64,000 nucleotides of DNA from an uncultured Blastocatellia bacterium (GCA_946480785.1 CAMLLD010000009.1:31024-95023); one strand, 5' to 3'. Positions 24,958-34,525 are shown, numbered from the stretch's first letter. Numbers and translations: made by a program. Notes: generated from the sequence alone by a model not told the origin.

Positions 24958-25476
24958 ATGCCCCTAATTAAATGGATCGAACGCAGCTTCAATTTCAATT
25001 TCCCCGTCGAGCTTTATCCCCAGATCATCGAGCGTCTGCGCGGCGCGCCGGCGCGGGTTGACGAATACTTCAACTCCGCGCCCGCCCACGTGCTGAGGCG
25101 TCGCGACGACGGCCACTGGTCCATTCAGGAGAACGCGGCCCATCTCTTCGATCTCGACGCACTGACGCTCGGCCGCATCGATCAGTACGTCGCGGGTCTG
25201 CCCGTGTTGTTGCCCGCGGACGTCACCAACAAAGCAACCACCGCAGCCAACTACAACGAGGTTTCCGCTAACACGATTAGCCAGTCGTTTCGCGCGCGAC
25301 GGCGGGAGATCGTAGACAAGCTGGAAGCTCTCGACGCGGAGCTCTTCGCGCGCAGCGCCGTGCATCCGCGTCTCAACGTGCCGATGCGCCTCGTCGATTT
25401 TGTTTACTTTCAGGCCGAGCACGACGATTATCATCTCGCTCGAATTAACGAACTCTTGAGACTCTTCGGAGGCTAA
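24958..25476 (+). CDS. DinB/YfiT-superfamily protein
   Basis: 172 residues. The start at 24958 is chosen because upstream frame extension runs inside the VOC gene. A four-helix-bundle DinB fold is suggested by WSIQENAAHLFDLDALTLGRI (first His) and the late EHDDYHLARINELLRLF, which carries the H-x3-H-type pair; these three His would bind a metal. Members include metal-dependent thiol transferases and uncharacterised proteins. The stop overlaps the ATG of the M20D gene by 1 nt (TAATG). Confidence 0.83.
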   Translation: MPLIKWIERSFNFNFPVELYPQIIERLRGAPARVDEYFNSAPAHVLRRRDDGHWSIQENAAHLFDLDALTLGRIDQYVAGLPVLLPADVTNKATTAANYNEVSANTISQSFRARRREIVDKLEALDAELFARSAVHPRLNVPMRLVDFVYFQAEHDDYHLARINELLRLFGG

Positions 25477-26810
25477 TGCGCAAACAAATACTCGTGCTCG
25501 CGCTGCTGATCGTTTCGGCAATCAGCACCGCTGCGCAGCAAACGTCACTCGACGCTCTCATCGAACGCGATCTTCCTTCGCTGCTCGCCACCTACAAGTC
25601 GCTTCACCTCGCGCCCGAGCTTTCACACCGCGAAGAGAAAACTTCTGCGTTCGTCGCGGGCGAGTTGCGCAAGCTCGGCTTCACTGTCATCGAACGCATC
25701 GGCAAGTATCAGAACTCGCAGTGGCTCGGCTACGGTGTCGTGGGCGTGTTGAAGAATGGTCCGGGCCCGACGGTGCTCGTACGCACCGAGCTCGACGCGT
25801 TGCCGGTCGAAGAGAAGACGGGTCTGCCTTATTCGAGCAGCGTCAAAACCAAGAACGACGCGGGCGTGGAAGTTGGGGTGATGCACGCGTGCGGACACGA
25901 CATTCATATGACGAGTTTTCTCGGCACGGCGAAGATGCTGACCGAGCTCAAGAGCCAGTGGAGCGGCACGCTCGTGATGCTGGGCCAACCTGCCGAAGAG
26001 ACGGGCGACGGTGCGAACGCGATGTTGCGCGATGACCTGTACACACGTATTCCGAAACCCGACTTCGCGATCGCGCTGCACGACAAACCCGAGCTCGAAA
26101 CCGGCAAGGTCGGCTACACGCCCGGTTACGCGATGGCCAGCGCCACTTCGATCGACATCAAGATTCGCGGCATCGGCGGTCACGGCTCGGCGCCGGAAAA
26201 CACGAAAGATCCGATCGTGACCGCGGCGCAGGTCGTGATGGCGTTGCAAACGATCATCAGCCGCGAGAATTCACCACTCGATCCGGCCGTGGTAACCGTC
26301 GGTTCGATCCACGGCGGCACGCGTTACAACATCATTCCCGACGAAGTGAATTTGCAGTTGACGGTACGCACTTACAAACCCGAAGTGCGCGCGCGCATAC
26401 TCGCATCCATTGAGCGCATCGTGAAGGGCGTGGCGCTGACCGCCGGCATTCCCGCGGATCGTGCGCCTGAAGTGAAAGTCGCGGAAGGCACAAATTCAAC
26501 CTACAACGATCCGAAACTGCTCGAACGGCTCGCGGGCGCGTTTCGACAGGCACTCGGCGCTGACAACGTGGTCCAGGTGCCGCCGATCATGGCGAGTGAA
26601 GACTTCGGTTACTTCAGTTTGGACCAGCAGATTCCGGCGACGATCTTCTGGCTCGGCGCGTCGGACGCGGCGAAAGTAAAACAGAGCAGAGAGACGGGCG
26701 TGCCGCTGCCGGGACTGCACTCGGCGCTCTTCGCACCCGTGCCGGAGCCGACGCTCCGGACGGGGATCAAGGCGATGACTTCGGCAGTGCTGGAGTTGAT
26801 GAAGAAGTAG
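25476..26810 (+). CDS. secreted M20D amidohydrolase (hippurate hydrolase / carboxypeptidase type)
   Basis: 444 residues with signal peptide (1-20). Zinc-binding and M20D motifs are visible: RTELDALPVEE, GVMHACGHDIHMTSFLG, GQPAEETGDGANAML, the lid domain GIGGHGSAPENTKDPI, and late MASEDFGYF. Role by family: hydrolysis of N-acyl amino acids or small peptides; the leader suggests it acts outside the cytoplasm. It is translationally coupled to the DinB gene. Its stop directly abuts the stop of the convergent gene at 26811. Confidence 0.92.
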   Translation: MRKQILVLALLIVSAISTAAQQTSLDALIERDLPSLLATYKSLHLAPELSHREEKTSAFVAGELRKLGFTVIERIGKYQNSQWLGYGVVGVLKNGPGPTVLVRTELDALPVEEKTGLPYSSSVKTKNDAGVEVGVMHACGHDIHMTSFLGTAKMLTELKSQWSGTLVMLGQPAEETGDGANAMLRDDLYTRIPKPDFAIALHDKPELETGKVGYTPGYAMASATSIDIKIRGIGGHGSAPENTKDPIVTAAQVVMALQTIISRENSPLDPAVVTVGSIHGGTRYNIIPDEVNLQLTVRTYKPEVRARILASIERIVKGVALTAGIPADRAPEVKVAEGTNSTYNDPKLLERLAGAFRQALGADNVVQVPPIMASEDFGYFSLDQQIPATIFWLGASDAAKVKQSRETGVPLPGLHSALFAPVPEPTLRTGIKAMTSAVLELMKK

Positions 26811-28121
26811 TTATTTGACGACGCCGCCGTTATCGATTCCCGTGTACACATCCGCGGCTAACAGACCAAGCCACGGATCGGACTTCGGTGTCAGGAACAA
26901 CTCCGCATACACTTTGTCGTTGAACTTCTCAAGGTCCGAGCGACTGGGATCCTGCACGAGCCACGCATAGAGCCGCGGGTGCATCAGGTACTCATTGCGG
27001 ACCGTATCGAGCGCAATCGCGTCCTGAAACTTCTGCAACATCGTAGCGAACTCTTTCTCTGACAGCGACGGATTTTGCCGTTTGATCAGCGCGATGCTGC
27101 GGCTGTCGAGAATTGCATCCGACGCGTGCAACGCCGCGATCTTTCGCCACGTCGCCTCGCCGGTTATCCTGCCGAGACCTTGCGACACGCCCGTCATCGC
27201 CAGCAACTTTAGCGTCTTTATTTCAACGCCGGATTTCGTGATGGCCAAGGGCGCGATGCTGATCGCCGAGATCTCTCCGTTTGGACCACGCTCGATTGTG
27301 AAGTTTTCGGGCACCTTGCCACCCGTGCTCCCGATGTCTTTGACCCACGCGAGCGAAAGCTGGTTGTTGCTGGCAACGTAGTAGTTGCGTTGCGCGATCT
27401 CCTTTTCCTTATCGCTCTTGCCCGCGATTGATTTGAACAAACCTTCCGCGTCAGCGAGCCGGCGCAGGAACGCTTGTGGTCCATACAGGCCGGGCAGCGC
27501 TTCGATCGGTTGGCCCGTGGTGTCGAGCACGTAGTGAATGCTGTTGCCGGTGATGGTGCGCTCGAGTTTGCGGCCGTCGCCGTAGTCGATCGTGATCACG
27601 GGAACGGGCCGCACCGTTTGCCAGTGAAGCACAAACCGCTCACGCAGAACCGCAGCGACTTCCGCGTTCGAGTAGAGCACCGTGCGGAAGAACCGACTGT
27701 TCGCGCAACTCAGCTCATCGGTGAGTTTGCCCAGCAGCCGTAGCGAGAGGATCGGTTTCCCGGTTTCCTGCGCGGCTTTCTCCGCTTCTTTCAGATCGGT
27801 GTACCAGTACAAACCGGAAATGTAACTGTTCTTCTGGCCGCTGACCGTGTCGAGCGCTATGGTGATGCGCTGCCACTCAGCATCAGGCTTGAGCTTCGGA
27901 TCGTCGATGTGGCGCTTGATCTCATCGCCGTAGCGAGCCAGCAGCGTGTTTAGTCCGGCTGGTCCAAGCGAACGCAGTTCCTCAATGGCCGCAGCGGATT
28001 CGGCAGTGTTTTCCGACACGGCTTTGCGCGCCAGAACGTCGGCCAGTTCTGAAGCGAGCGCGGTTTGAATTGAAACCAGAATGAGCAGGAGCAACGAAAG
28101 GACGGAGAACTTCGATTTCAT
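26811..28121 (-). CDS. secreted thioredoxin-fold-like protein lacking CxxC
   Basis: 436 residues. The ATG at 28121 has GGAGG upstream and begins a signal peptide (1-24). After a helical region, residues ~125-260 look like a thioredoxin-type domain: LKEAEKAAQETGKPILSLRL, then SCANSRFFRTVLYSN, AAVLRERFVLHW, GNSIHYVLDTTGQPIEALPG. Only one Cys sits at the expected active-site zone, so a redox CxxC is absent. The C-terminal ~150 residues are helical. Function unknown. It is divergent from the dipeptidase gene, and its stop abuts the stop of the M20D gene with no space. Confidence 0.72.
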   Translation of the reverse strand: MKSKFSVLSLLLLILVSIQTALASELADVLARKAVSENTAESAAAIEELRSLGPAGLNTLLARYGDEIKRHIDDPKLKPDAEWQRITIALDTVSGQKNSYISGLYWYTDLKEAEKAAQETGKPILSLRLLGKLTDELSCANSRFFRTVLYSNAEVAAVLRERFVLHWQTVRPVPVITIDYGDGRKLERTITGNSIHYVLDTTGQPIEALPGLYGPQAFLRRLADAEGLFKSIAGKSDKEKEIAQRNYYVASNNQLSLAWVKDIGSTGGKVPENFTIERGPNGEISAISIAPLAITKSGVEIKTLKLLAMTGVSQGLGRITGEATWRKIAALHASDAILDSRSIALIKRQNPSLSEKEFATMLQKFQDAIALDTVRNEYLMHPRLYAWLVQDPSRSDLEKFNDKVYAELFLTPKSDPWLGLLAADVYTGIDNGGVVK

Positions 28122-28210
28122 CGGTAACCTCCGCTGAGTTGTTGGGTACTGCGGGAGAAGTGGTTCTTTGAGCCACTGGAACCGGCGCGGGTTGCCCGGC
28201 CGTAGTTCTG

Positions 28211-28225
28211 TATAATCCGCCAATG
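28211..28225 (+). promoter_or_regulatory. -10-like box directly before dipeptidase start (possible leaderless mRNA)
   Basis: A consensus TATAAT (28211-28216) ends 6 nt before the ATG at 28223, and no Shine-Dalgarno sequence lies between. Transcription from this box would start at or next to the ATG. No good -35 is seen. Confidence 0.4.
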
Positions 28226-29746
28226 CTGCGACTACTTGTCCTCCTGACCCTAATACCGTTTCCAGTCTTCGCCCAAACCACTCAAGAAAAAGTTCGCGAG
28301 TACCGCACGGCGAACGAGACGCAGATTCTCAAGGAGTTCACCGCGCTGCTGGCGATTCCAAACGTCGCCGCCGACACGCAGAACATCCGCCGCAACGCCG
28401 AGTTCATCGCCGAGATGATGAAGCAACGCGGGCTCGCTCCGCGTCTGCTGGAAGGTCCAACACCCAACACACCGCCTGCTGTTTACGCGGAAGTGAAAAC
28501 GCCGAGCGCGCAACGCACGCTGCTGCTCTACGCACACTACGACGGCCAGCCGACCGATCCCAAGCAATGGACCGGCACACAGCCGTGGCAACCGGTGTTT
28601 CGTTCAGCGGCGTTGGAAGCAAACGGCGCGATCGTGACCACGCCAAACGAAGGAACAGCGTTCAATCCCGAGTGGCGCATCTACGCGCGTTCCGCTTCCG
28701 ATGACAAAGCCGGCGTGATGGCGATCCTCAACGCCTTCGCGGCGCTCAAAGCGAAAAACATCCCGCTGACTTCCAACATCAAGTTTCTTTTCGAAGGCGA
28801 AGAAGAGGCCGGTTCGCCGCACCTCGGCGAGATCATCAAGGCGAATCGCGAACTACTCGCCGCGGACGCGTGGATCATCTGCGATGGTCCGGTGCACCAG
28901 TCAGGCAAGAAGCAGGTCGTGTTCGGCGCGCGCGGCGACGTGAACGTAGACGTCACTGTCTATGGCGCGAAGCGTCCGTTGCACAGCGGTCATTACGGCA
29001 ACTGGTCGCCGAATCCCGCGCTGATGCTCGCGCGGCTGCTCGCGTCGATGAAAGACGACGACGGCCGCGTCACGATCGAAGGCTGGTCTTCAGACGTTGA
29101 GCCGTTGGGCCAACGCGAACGCAGCGCGATCGCGGATGCGCCGCAATACGATGAGGAACTCAAAAGGCAACTCGGTTTGGGTCGCACGGAAAACAGCGGC
29201 AAGTCACTCATGGAACTGATCAACGTGCCGTCGCTCAACATCAACGGTTTCGCGAGTGGCGACGTCGGCGCGTTGGCCCGCAACGTGATCCCGACGACCG
29301 CAACCGCGGTGCTCGACCTGCGTCTCGTCAAAGGAAACGATCACGCACGGCAGGTCGAACGTCTCATCGCGCACATCCGCAAACAGGGCTACTTCATCAC
29401 CGACCACGATCCCACTGATGCGGAACGCGCGCAACACCCGCTCATTGCGCGCGTGAACGTCAGGCCCGGTGGTTACAACGCCGAACGCACGAGCATGGAC
29501 CTGCCCGTGTCGCTCGCGGTGATCGCAGCGGTGCAAACGACGACGCCCGACAAGATCGTCCTCTTGCCGACTTCGGGCGGCAGCCTGCCGCTCTCGATCG
29601 TTACCGACAACCTGAAGACCGTCACGATCTCCGTGCCGATTGCCAACTACGACAACAACCAGCACGCCGAAAACGAGAACGTGCGAATACAAAATCTCTG
29701 GGACGGTATCGAGACGTTTGCCGCGTTGATGACGATGGGCGGTTGA
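28223..29746 (+). CDS. secreted M20 family dipeptidase
   Basis: 507 residues with signal peptide (1-18, ending VFAQ). M20 features are present: LLLYAHYDGQPTDP (zinc His and catalytic Asp), GASDDK-like RSASDDKAGVMAIL, FLFEGEEEAGSPHL (general base Glu), the lid domain, and GNYDNNQHAENENVRI near the end with the last zinc His. Family members hydrolyse dipeptides or acylated amino acids. It starts without a visible ribosome-binding site, behind a TATAAT. No clear operon partner. Confidence 0.9.
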   Translation: MLRLLVLLTLIPFPVFAQTTQEKVREYRTANETQILKEFTALLAIPNVAADTQNIRRNAEFIAEMMKQRGLAPRLLEGPTPNTPPAVYAEVKTPSAQRTLLLYAHYDGQPTDPKQWTGTQPWQPVFRSAALEANGAIVTTPNEGTAFNPEWRIYARSASDDKAGVMAILNAFAALKAKNIPLTSNIKFLFEGEEEAGSPHLGEIIKANRELLAADAWIICDGPVHQSGKKQVVFGARGDVNVDVTVYGAKRPLHSGHYGNWSPNPALMLARLLASMKDDDGRVTIEGWSSDVEPLGQRERSAIADAPQYDEELKRQLGLGRTENSGKSLMELINVPSLNINGFASGDVGALARNVIPTTATAVLDLRLVKGNDHARQVERLIAHIRKQGYFITDHDPTDAERAQHPLIARVNVRPGGYNAERTSMDLPVSLAVIAAVQTTTPDKIVLLPTSGGSLPLSIVTDNLKTVTISVPIANYDNNQHAENENVRIQNLWDGIETFAALMTMGG

Positions 29747-29767
29747 GTTGTGGAAGGGATTAAAACC

Positions 29768-29793
29768 GATGGGGACGCGCGAACGTCCCCATC
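29768..29793. terminator. hairpin after dipeptidase gene
   Basis: Arms GATGGGGACG (29768-29777) and CGTCCCCATC (29784-29793) with a 6-nt loop, lying between the convergent dipeptidase and lipoprotein genes. No strong U-run, so termination is inferred from position and stability. Confidence 0.55.
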
Positions 29794-29822
29794 ACATTAC
29801 GCGTGAAATTATTCCGACGAGG

Positions 29823-30215
29823 TTACAAAGTGCAGCCGTAGGCTTTGAGGGCCGTGCGTTGCGCGTCGTGTTGGCGCTTGCAGGCCTCAGCGAGCGTACC
29901 TTTGGTTTGTGGATTATCCGCGAGGCGTTTCCACTCCGTGCGCCAGGTCTTCATGCCGGCCTGAAATTGAGCCCGCGCCTGTTCCGGCACCTTCGTGCTG
30001 ACGCAATTTTCGTAAGCAGTAAGAAAGGCATCGCATTCAGGCACGCCGATCTTTTCGCCGGCGGCCGCAGTAGCTGGCGCGGTCGCTGCAGGTGTACCCG
30101 AGGGGGCGGTGTTGTTTGTCGATGCTGCGTTGCGGTTAGTGTCGGCCGGTTTGGAACAAGACAGTACCAGTAGACCAATGACTAAACAAAACATCAGCGG
30201 GAGAGATCTCGACAT
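29823..30215 (-). CDS. small lipoprotein with paired cysteines
   Basis: 130 residues. AAGGAG lies 7 nt before the ATG. A lipobox (LVLSC, Cys at 20) is followed by a Thr/Ala/Pro linker (about 21-50) and a helical domain with four Cys: CDAFLTAYENC and, later, EACKRQHD plus YGCTL at the end. The spacing suggests two disulfides linking a helical hairpin. Function unknown. It is divergent from the VWFA array. Confidence 0.78.
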   Translation of the reverse strand: MSRSLPLMFCLVIGLLVLSCSKPADTNRNAASTNNTAPSGTPAATAPATAAAGEKIGVPECDAFLTAYENCVSTKVPEQARAQFQAGMKTWRTEWKRLADNPQTKGTLAEACKRQHDAQRTALKAYGCTL

Positions 30216-30308
30216 TTGTGTTCTCCTTGATCAAGAATGAGCAGAGCCCGGGGATAATACACCAAAATCCCTCTTCTCTCCCTAACGTATTACGCAGGAG
30301 TAAACCCG

Positions 30309-32372
30309 ATGAACAAGCGAGTAACCCTCGCCGTTTTAGTGTTGCTTTGTATTCTCGTGCCCGCGTTGGGCCAAACAACTCCCAGGGATGAAAAAGACGA
30401 CGTCGTTCGCATCACTACGAACCTGGTCCAGGTCGATGTGGTCGTTACCAAAGACGGCAAGCCGGTTCCCAATCTCAGCGCCAAAGATTTTGAGATCTAC
30501 GAAGACGGCCGCCGTCAGGAAATCACGAGTTTCACTTTCATTTCGAATGTCTCGGCTCGCGCTCTCTCCTCCGCGCCGGACAAGACCGCGACGGATGTGC
30601 CGCCGGGCCTTCCACCTGGCCCGGTCAAAGTTGATGCGCCGCACCGCACGATCGCGATCGTCGTTGACGATCTCGGGCTTTCGATTGAAAGCATGAACCA
30701 GGTGCGACAGCAGTTGCGGAAGTTCATTGCCGAAGAAACAGGGCCCAACGATCTGGTCGCAATTATTCGTACCGGCGGCGAGATCGGCGCGCTGCAGCAA
30801 TTTACCAACGACAAGCGATTGCTGAGTCGCGCCGTGGACCAACTGCGTTGGAACGTTTGCAGTCGGCTGAGCAGTGTGTTCCCGCGCTTCGGGCAAGTCC
30901 GGATGGAAGGAGAGTGGGAGTCGTGCGACCAATACAGCGGCAAAAACACAATGAAGGCGCTACATATCGTCCTCGACGCTCTGGCGCGAGTTCCGGGCCG
31001 CAAGTCGATGGTGCTGATGTCAGACGACTTGCCGCTCCAAAAGCCGAGAGAGGACGAGAGCATGATGACTGTTGGTTCGGCAACCGGCGGTTCTTATATG
31101 AGCGGACTCGTCGACTTCTATAAGATCATCGAGAAAGCGATTCGTGCCTCGGTGGTGATCTATTCGGTCGATACTCAGGGACTACAGGTCACCAGCATCA
31201 CCGGCGCGGACAACTGGAACGAGATTCCCGGTATCGGGCAGACGAAGCCCAGCCCGTTGGACGACCCACGACCGAGAAACGCAATGCTTCAGCAGCGTTC
31301 GCTGATGCTGCAACTACGCAGCGAAGGGGCCGCGTTGCTCGCGAAGAAAACCGGCGGTTTTCAGGTACGCAACTCAAACGGCTTTCAACTCGATCGCATT
31401 CTCGAAGATCAGAGTGGTTATTACCTGATCGGTTACCGGCCTACTGAAGAGACGTTCAACCGGGAGTTTCATCAGATCAAAGCGAAGGTGAAGCGATCCG
31501 GATTCGAGGTGCGAACGCGTTTTGGTTTCTGGGGCCTGAGTGAAGACGACGTAAAACGGGCAACGCCTTCGGCGCAGGACGAAACCAACCTCGCTTTGAT
31601 CTCGCCGTTTGCGGCGCAGGATCTCGAACTCGAGCTGAACTCATTTTTCACCAACAACAAAACAGACGGCTCACTCGTTCGCTCGTTTATTTATCTCGAC
31701 GCGTCCGAGCTCGCGTTTAGCGAGGTCAACGACCGGCACGAAACGTCACTCGAGATTCACGGCGTGATCTTCGGCGATAACGGCAAAATCGAAGAGCAGT
31801 TGAAACACAGCGCCGTGTTGAGCCTGCGGGAGAACGAATATCGCGAGGCGTTGCGCGAGGGTCTGCGTCTCAGGTTCGATATGCCCGTGAAGCGTGCCGG
31901 CTCCTATCAGGTGCGCCTTGCGGTGCGCGACCGAGCGTCGTCGAAGATCGGCTCGGCCGGTCAATTTGTCGATGTGCCGGATCTGAAAGGCAACCGCCCG
32001 GCGGTATCCGGTATCGTATTGCGCGACAGCCGCGAAGGACTCACGCAACCAATGGTGATGACCATTCCGCCCGGCCGTCGTTTCACAGTTAATTCCGATC
32101 TCTATTTCGCGTTTCTTGTTTACAACGCATCGCCCAACCTGGGAATGCTAACCAGGTTGTTTCGTGACGGGAAGATAGTTAAGACACTGCCGGCAGTTCC
32201 TGTCGACGTGACTAAAGCCGTCGAACCGGGCCGCGTTTTGATGAATGGTTCCGTGCCGCTCACGCCCGAGTTGGAACCGGGACACTACTATCTTCAAGTT
32301 GAGCTCTTCGATAAGACAGTAGACAAGCAGGTTCCCGTTAGGCAGTGGGTAGAGTTCGATCTCGTGAAGTGA
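30309..32372 (+). CDS. VWFA-related Acidobacterial domain protein, tandem copy 1
   Basis: 687 residues: signal peptide (1-21), a short conserved opening (DDVVRITTNLVQVDVVVTKDG, described by residues 27-47), a Pro-containing linker (about 85-108), then the VWA-like domain with IAIVVDDLGLS. The MIDAS site is altered to D-x-G-x-S. A later conserved stretch is GGFQVRNSNGFQLDRI with QSGYYLIGYRP. The C-terminal ~270 residues are beta-rich. The family (TIGR03436) is abundant in Acidobacteriota and has no known function; secretion and protein binding are likely. First gene of a run of four paralogues, with AGGAG 9 nt before the ATG. It forms a sub-pair with copy 4 by sequence (VVRI, DVVV, KPVPNL). 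Confidence 0.92.
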   Translation: MNKRVTLAVLVLLCILVPALGQTTPRDEKDDVVRITTNLVQVDVVVTKDGKPVPNLSAKDFEIYEDGRRQEITSFTFISNVSARALSSAPDKTATDVPPGLPPGPVKVDAPHRTIAIVVDDLGLSIESMNQVRQQLRKFIAEETGPNDLVAIIRTGGEIGALQQFTNDKRLLSRAVDQLRWNVCSRLSSVFPRFGQVRMEGEWESCDQYSGKNTMKALHIVLDALARVPGRKSMVLMSDDLPLQKPREDESMMTVGSATGGSYMSGLVDFYKIIEKAIRASVVIYSVDTQGLQVTSITGADNWNEIPGIGQTKPSPLDDPRPRNAMLQQRSLMLQLRSEGAALLAKKTGGFQVRNSNGFQLDRILEDQSGYYLIGYRPTEETFNREFHQIKAKVKRSGFEVRTRFGFWGLSEDDVKRATPSAQDETNLALISPFAAQDLELELNSFFTNNKTDGSLVRSFIYLDASELAFSEVNDRHETSLEIHGVIFGDNGKIEEQLKHSAVLSLRENEYREALREGLRLRFDMPVKRAGSYQVRLAVRDRASSKIGSAGQFVDVPDLKGNRPAVSGIVLRDSREGLTQPMVMTIPPGRRFTVNSDLYFAFLVYNASPNLGMLTRLFRDGKIVKTLPAVPVDVTKAVEPGRVLMNGSVPLTPELEPGHYYLQVELFDKTVDKQVPVRQWVEFDLVK

Positions 32373-32386
32373 TTAAGGAGAATTCG

Positions 32387-34507
32387 ATGAGGAAGAGAGT
32401 AACGCTCGCCCTGTTACTGTCGGTCTGCACTCTTCTGCCCGTCATGGGCCAACAAAAACCGGCTGACGACAAAGACGACGTCGTAAAAATCAGGACCAAC
32501 CTGGTCCAGGTCGATGCTGTCGTGACGAAGGACGGCAAACCCGTTACCAATTTGACCGCCGATGACTTCGAGATTTACGAAGACGGCCGCAAGCAAACCA
32601 TCACGAGCTTTGCTTACATTTCGAACGTTCCGAGTAGTACCCGGAATACGACCGTCGCGAGTGCGCCTTTGAAAGATTCCGCGACCGATAAAACCGGCGT
32701 CACTCCACCGCCGCCCGCGGAACCTGTTCAGCGCGACGCCGCGCGGCGGACGATCGCGATCGTAGTCGACGATCTCGGCATATCGGCCGAAACCATGGGC
32801 CAGATAAAAACCCGCCTGCACAAGTTTCTCGCGGAAGAACTACAGCCAAACGATCTCGTCGCGATCATTCGCACCGGCGGTACCGTTGGTGCTTTGCAAC
32901 AGTTCACCACCGACAAGCGCATGCTGAGCCGGGCCGTGGACGAGTTACGCTGGAACGTATGTAGCCGCGTGGGATTGTCGGTCATTCCGCGGGTTGAAAG
33001 CGTCGGAGATCCTTCTTGTTATGACGACAGTCCGTCGTTATCGCTGAAAGCGTTGCGCTACATTCTCGAGTCGATGGGCCGGCTACCCGGCCGCAAGTCG
33101 ATGATCCTCCTGTCTGACAACCTGCCGATCGAGCGCGAGCAGAGAGGTCCCGGCATCGGTTTAGTTTCAGACGCGAGCGAGAAAATACGCACTGGGCCAA
33201 AAAAGGAAGACGCTTTCGGAATCATTCAAGTCGGCGCGGACGTTAAAAACTATGGCAGTTGGTTGCGCCGGATCAGTGAAACCGCGATCCGCTCTTCGGT
33301 GGTGATCTACTCCGTCGATACGCAAGGTCTGCAATACACTGGGATCGTGGCATCCGACTCAGTTTTCGAACGAATACCGGAATCACAGCCACGGTCAATT
33401 GGTTTACTGCCTGAGCGTTTTCGCATGTTGCAGGAAAACCGTGAAGGCAGCCTCCTGCTCGCGAAGCAGACCGGCGGTTTTCAAATAACCAACTCCAACG
33501 GCCTGCAACTCGAACGCATTCTCGAAGATCAGAGTGGCTATTACCTGCTCGGCTATCGGCCGAGTGAAGAAACATTCAACCGCCAGTTTCATCAGATCAA
33601 AGCGAAAGTGAAACACTCCGGCATGACGCTGCGAACGCGTTACGGTTTCTTTGGCGTTAGTGAAGACGAAGCAAACCGCGGGCGTCTGACTCCGAAGGAC
33701 CAGATGACTCTCGCCTTGATCTCACCGTTCACGGAGCAGAACCTCGAAGTCAACGTTAACTCCTTCTTTGCCGGCGGCAGCACCGAAGGCGCGACCGTTC
33801 GCTCCTTTATTTATCTCAACCCGGCGAACCTGAGCTTCGTGCCGAACAACGGCCGCTATGAAACGGCGCTCGAAATTCAGGGCGCGCTCTTCGGCGACAA
33901 CGGCTCGATCGCGAACAAGGTGAAACACGACATCGTGCTGAGCCTCGCTGAAAACGAATACAAGCAGGCGCTGCGCGACGGTCTGCCGGACGCGGTCCGT
34001 CTCAGGTTCGACATGCCGGCGAAAAAACCGGGCTCGTATCAGGTGCGCATCGCGGTGCGCGACCGCACGTCAGCGAAGATCGGTTCAGCCGGGCAGTTCA
34101 TCGAGGTGCCCGATCTGAATAACCAACGCCTCGCGGTGTCGGGCATTGTATTGCGCAGCGCTGCCGCCGCGACCACGCCCGCGACCGTGATGGCCACACC
34201 GCCGGGCCGTCGTTTCCCGCTCAATTCCGATCTCTACTCCGCGTTTTTTATTTATAATGCGACGCCAAACCTGGTGCTGCAAACTAAACTGTTTCGTGAC
34301 GGGAAGGTCGTGAAGGCGGGCGCTGAGACGCCTGTCGACGTGTCAAACAAAGACGCTCTCGGACGAAGCTTGATCACGAACGTGATGCGACTCACTCCGG
34401 ATCTCGAATCGGGCGACTACTACCTGCAAGTGGTGATTACAGACAAAGCAGCGAAAGACAAACGGTCTGCGGTGACGCAGTGGGTCGACTTCGAAGTCGT
34501 AAAGTGA
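32387..34507 (+). CDS. VWFA-related Acidobacterial domain protein, tandem copy 2
   Basis: 706 residues. The ATG at 32387 follows AAGGAG (32375-32380), 14 nt after copy 1. Same plan: signal peptide, DDVVKIRTNLVQVDAVV opening, VTNLTADDFEIYEDGRKQ, VWA-like part with IVVDDLGIS, GGFQITNSNGLQLERI, QSGYYLLGYRPSEETFNRQF, then the beta-rich C-terminal region. It pairs closely with copy 3 (KPVTxLTADDF, ITSFAYISNV; both insert LPDA in the DGLPDAVRLRFDM segment), whereas copies 1 and 4 lack that insert. The VWA metal site reads D-x-G-x-S. Confidence 0.92.
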   Translation: MRKRVTLALLLSVCTLLPVMGQQKPADDKDDVVKIRTNLVQVDAVVTKDGKPVTNLTADDFEIYEDGRKQTITSFAYISNVPSSTRNTTVASAPLKDSATDKTGVTPPPPAEPVQRDAARRTIAIVVDDLGISAETMGQIKTRLHKFLAEELQPNDLVAIIRTGGTVGALQQFTTDKRMLSRAVDELRWNVCSRVGLSVIPRVESVGDPSCYDDSPSLSLKALRYILESMGRLPGRKSMILLSDNLPIEREQRGPGIGLVSDASEKIRTGPKKEDAFGIIQVGADVKNYGSWLRRISETAIRSSVVIYSVDTQGLQYTGIVASDSVFERIPESQPRSIGLLPERFRMLQENREGSLLLAKQTGGFQITNSNGLQLERILEDQSGYYLLGYRPSEETFNRQFHQIKAKVKHSGMTLRTRYGFFGVSEDEANRGRLTPKDQMTLALISPFTEQNLEVNVNSFFAGGSTEGATVRSFIYLNPANLSFVPNNGRYETALEIQGALFGDNGSIANKVKHDIVLSLAENEYKQALRDGLPDAVRLRFDMPAKKPGSYQVRIAVRDRTSAKIGSAGQFIEVPDLNNQRLAVSGIVLRSAAAATTPATVMATPPGRRFPLNSDLYSAFFIYNATPNLVLQTKLFRDGKVVKAGAETPVDVSNKDALGRSLITNVMRLTPDLESGDYYLQVVITDKAAKDKRSAVTQWVDFEVVK

Positions 34508-34525
34508 TTGCAAGGAGTAAATCCG

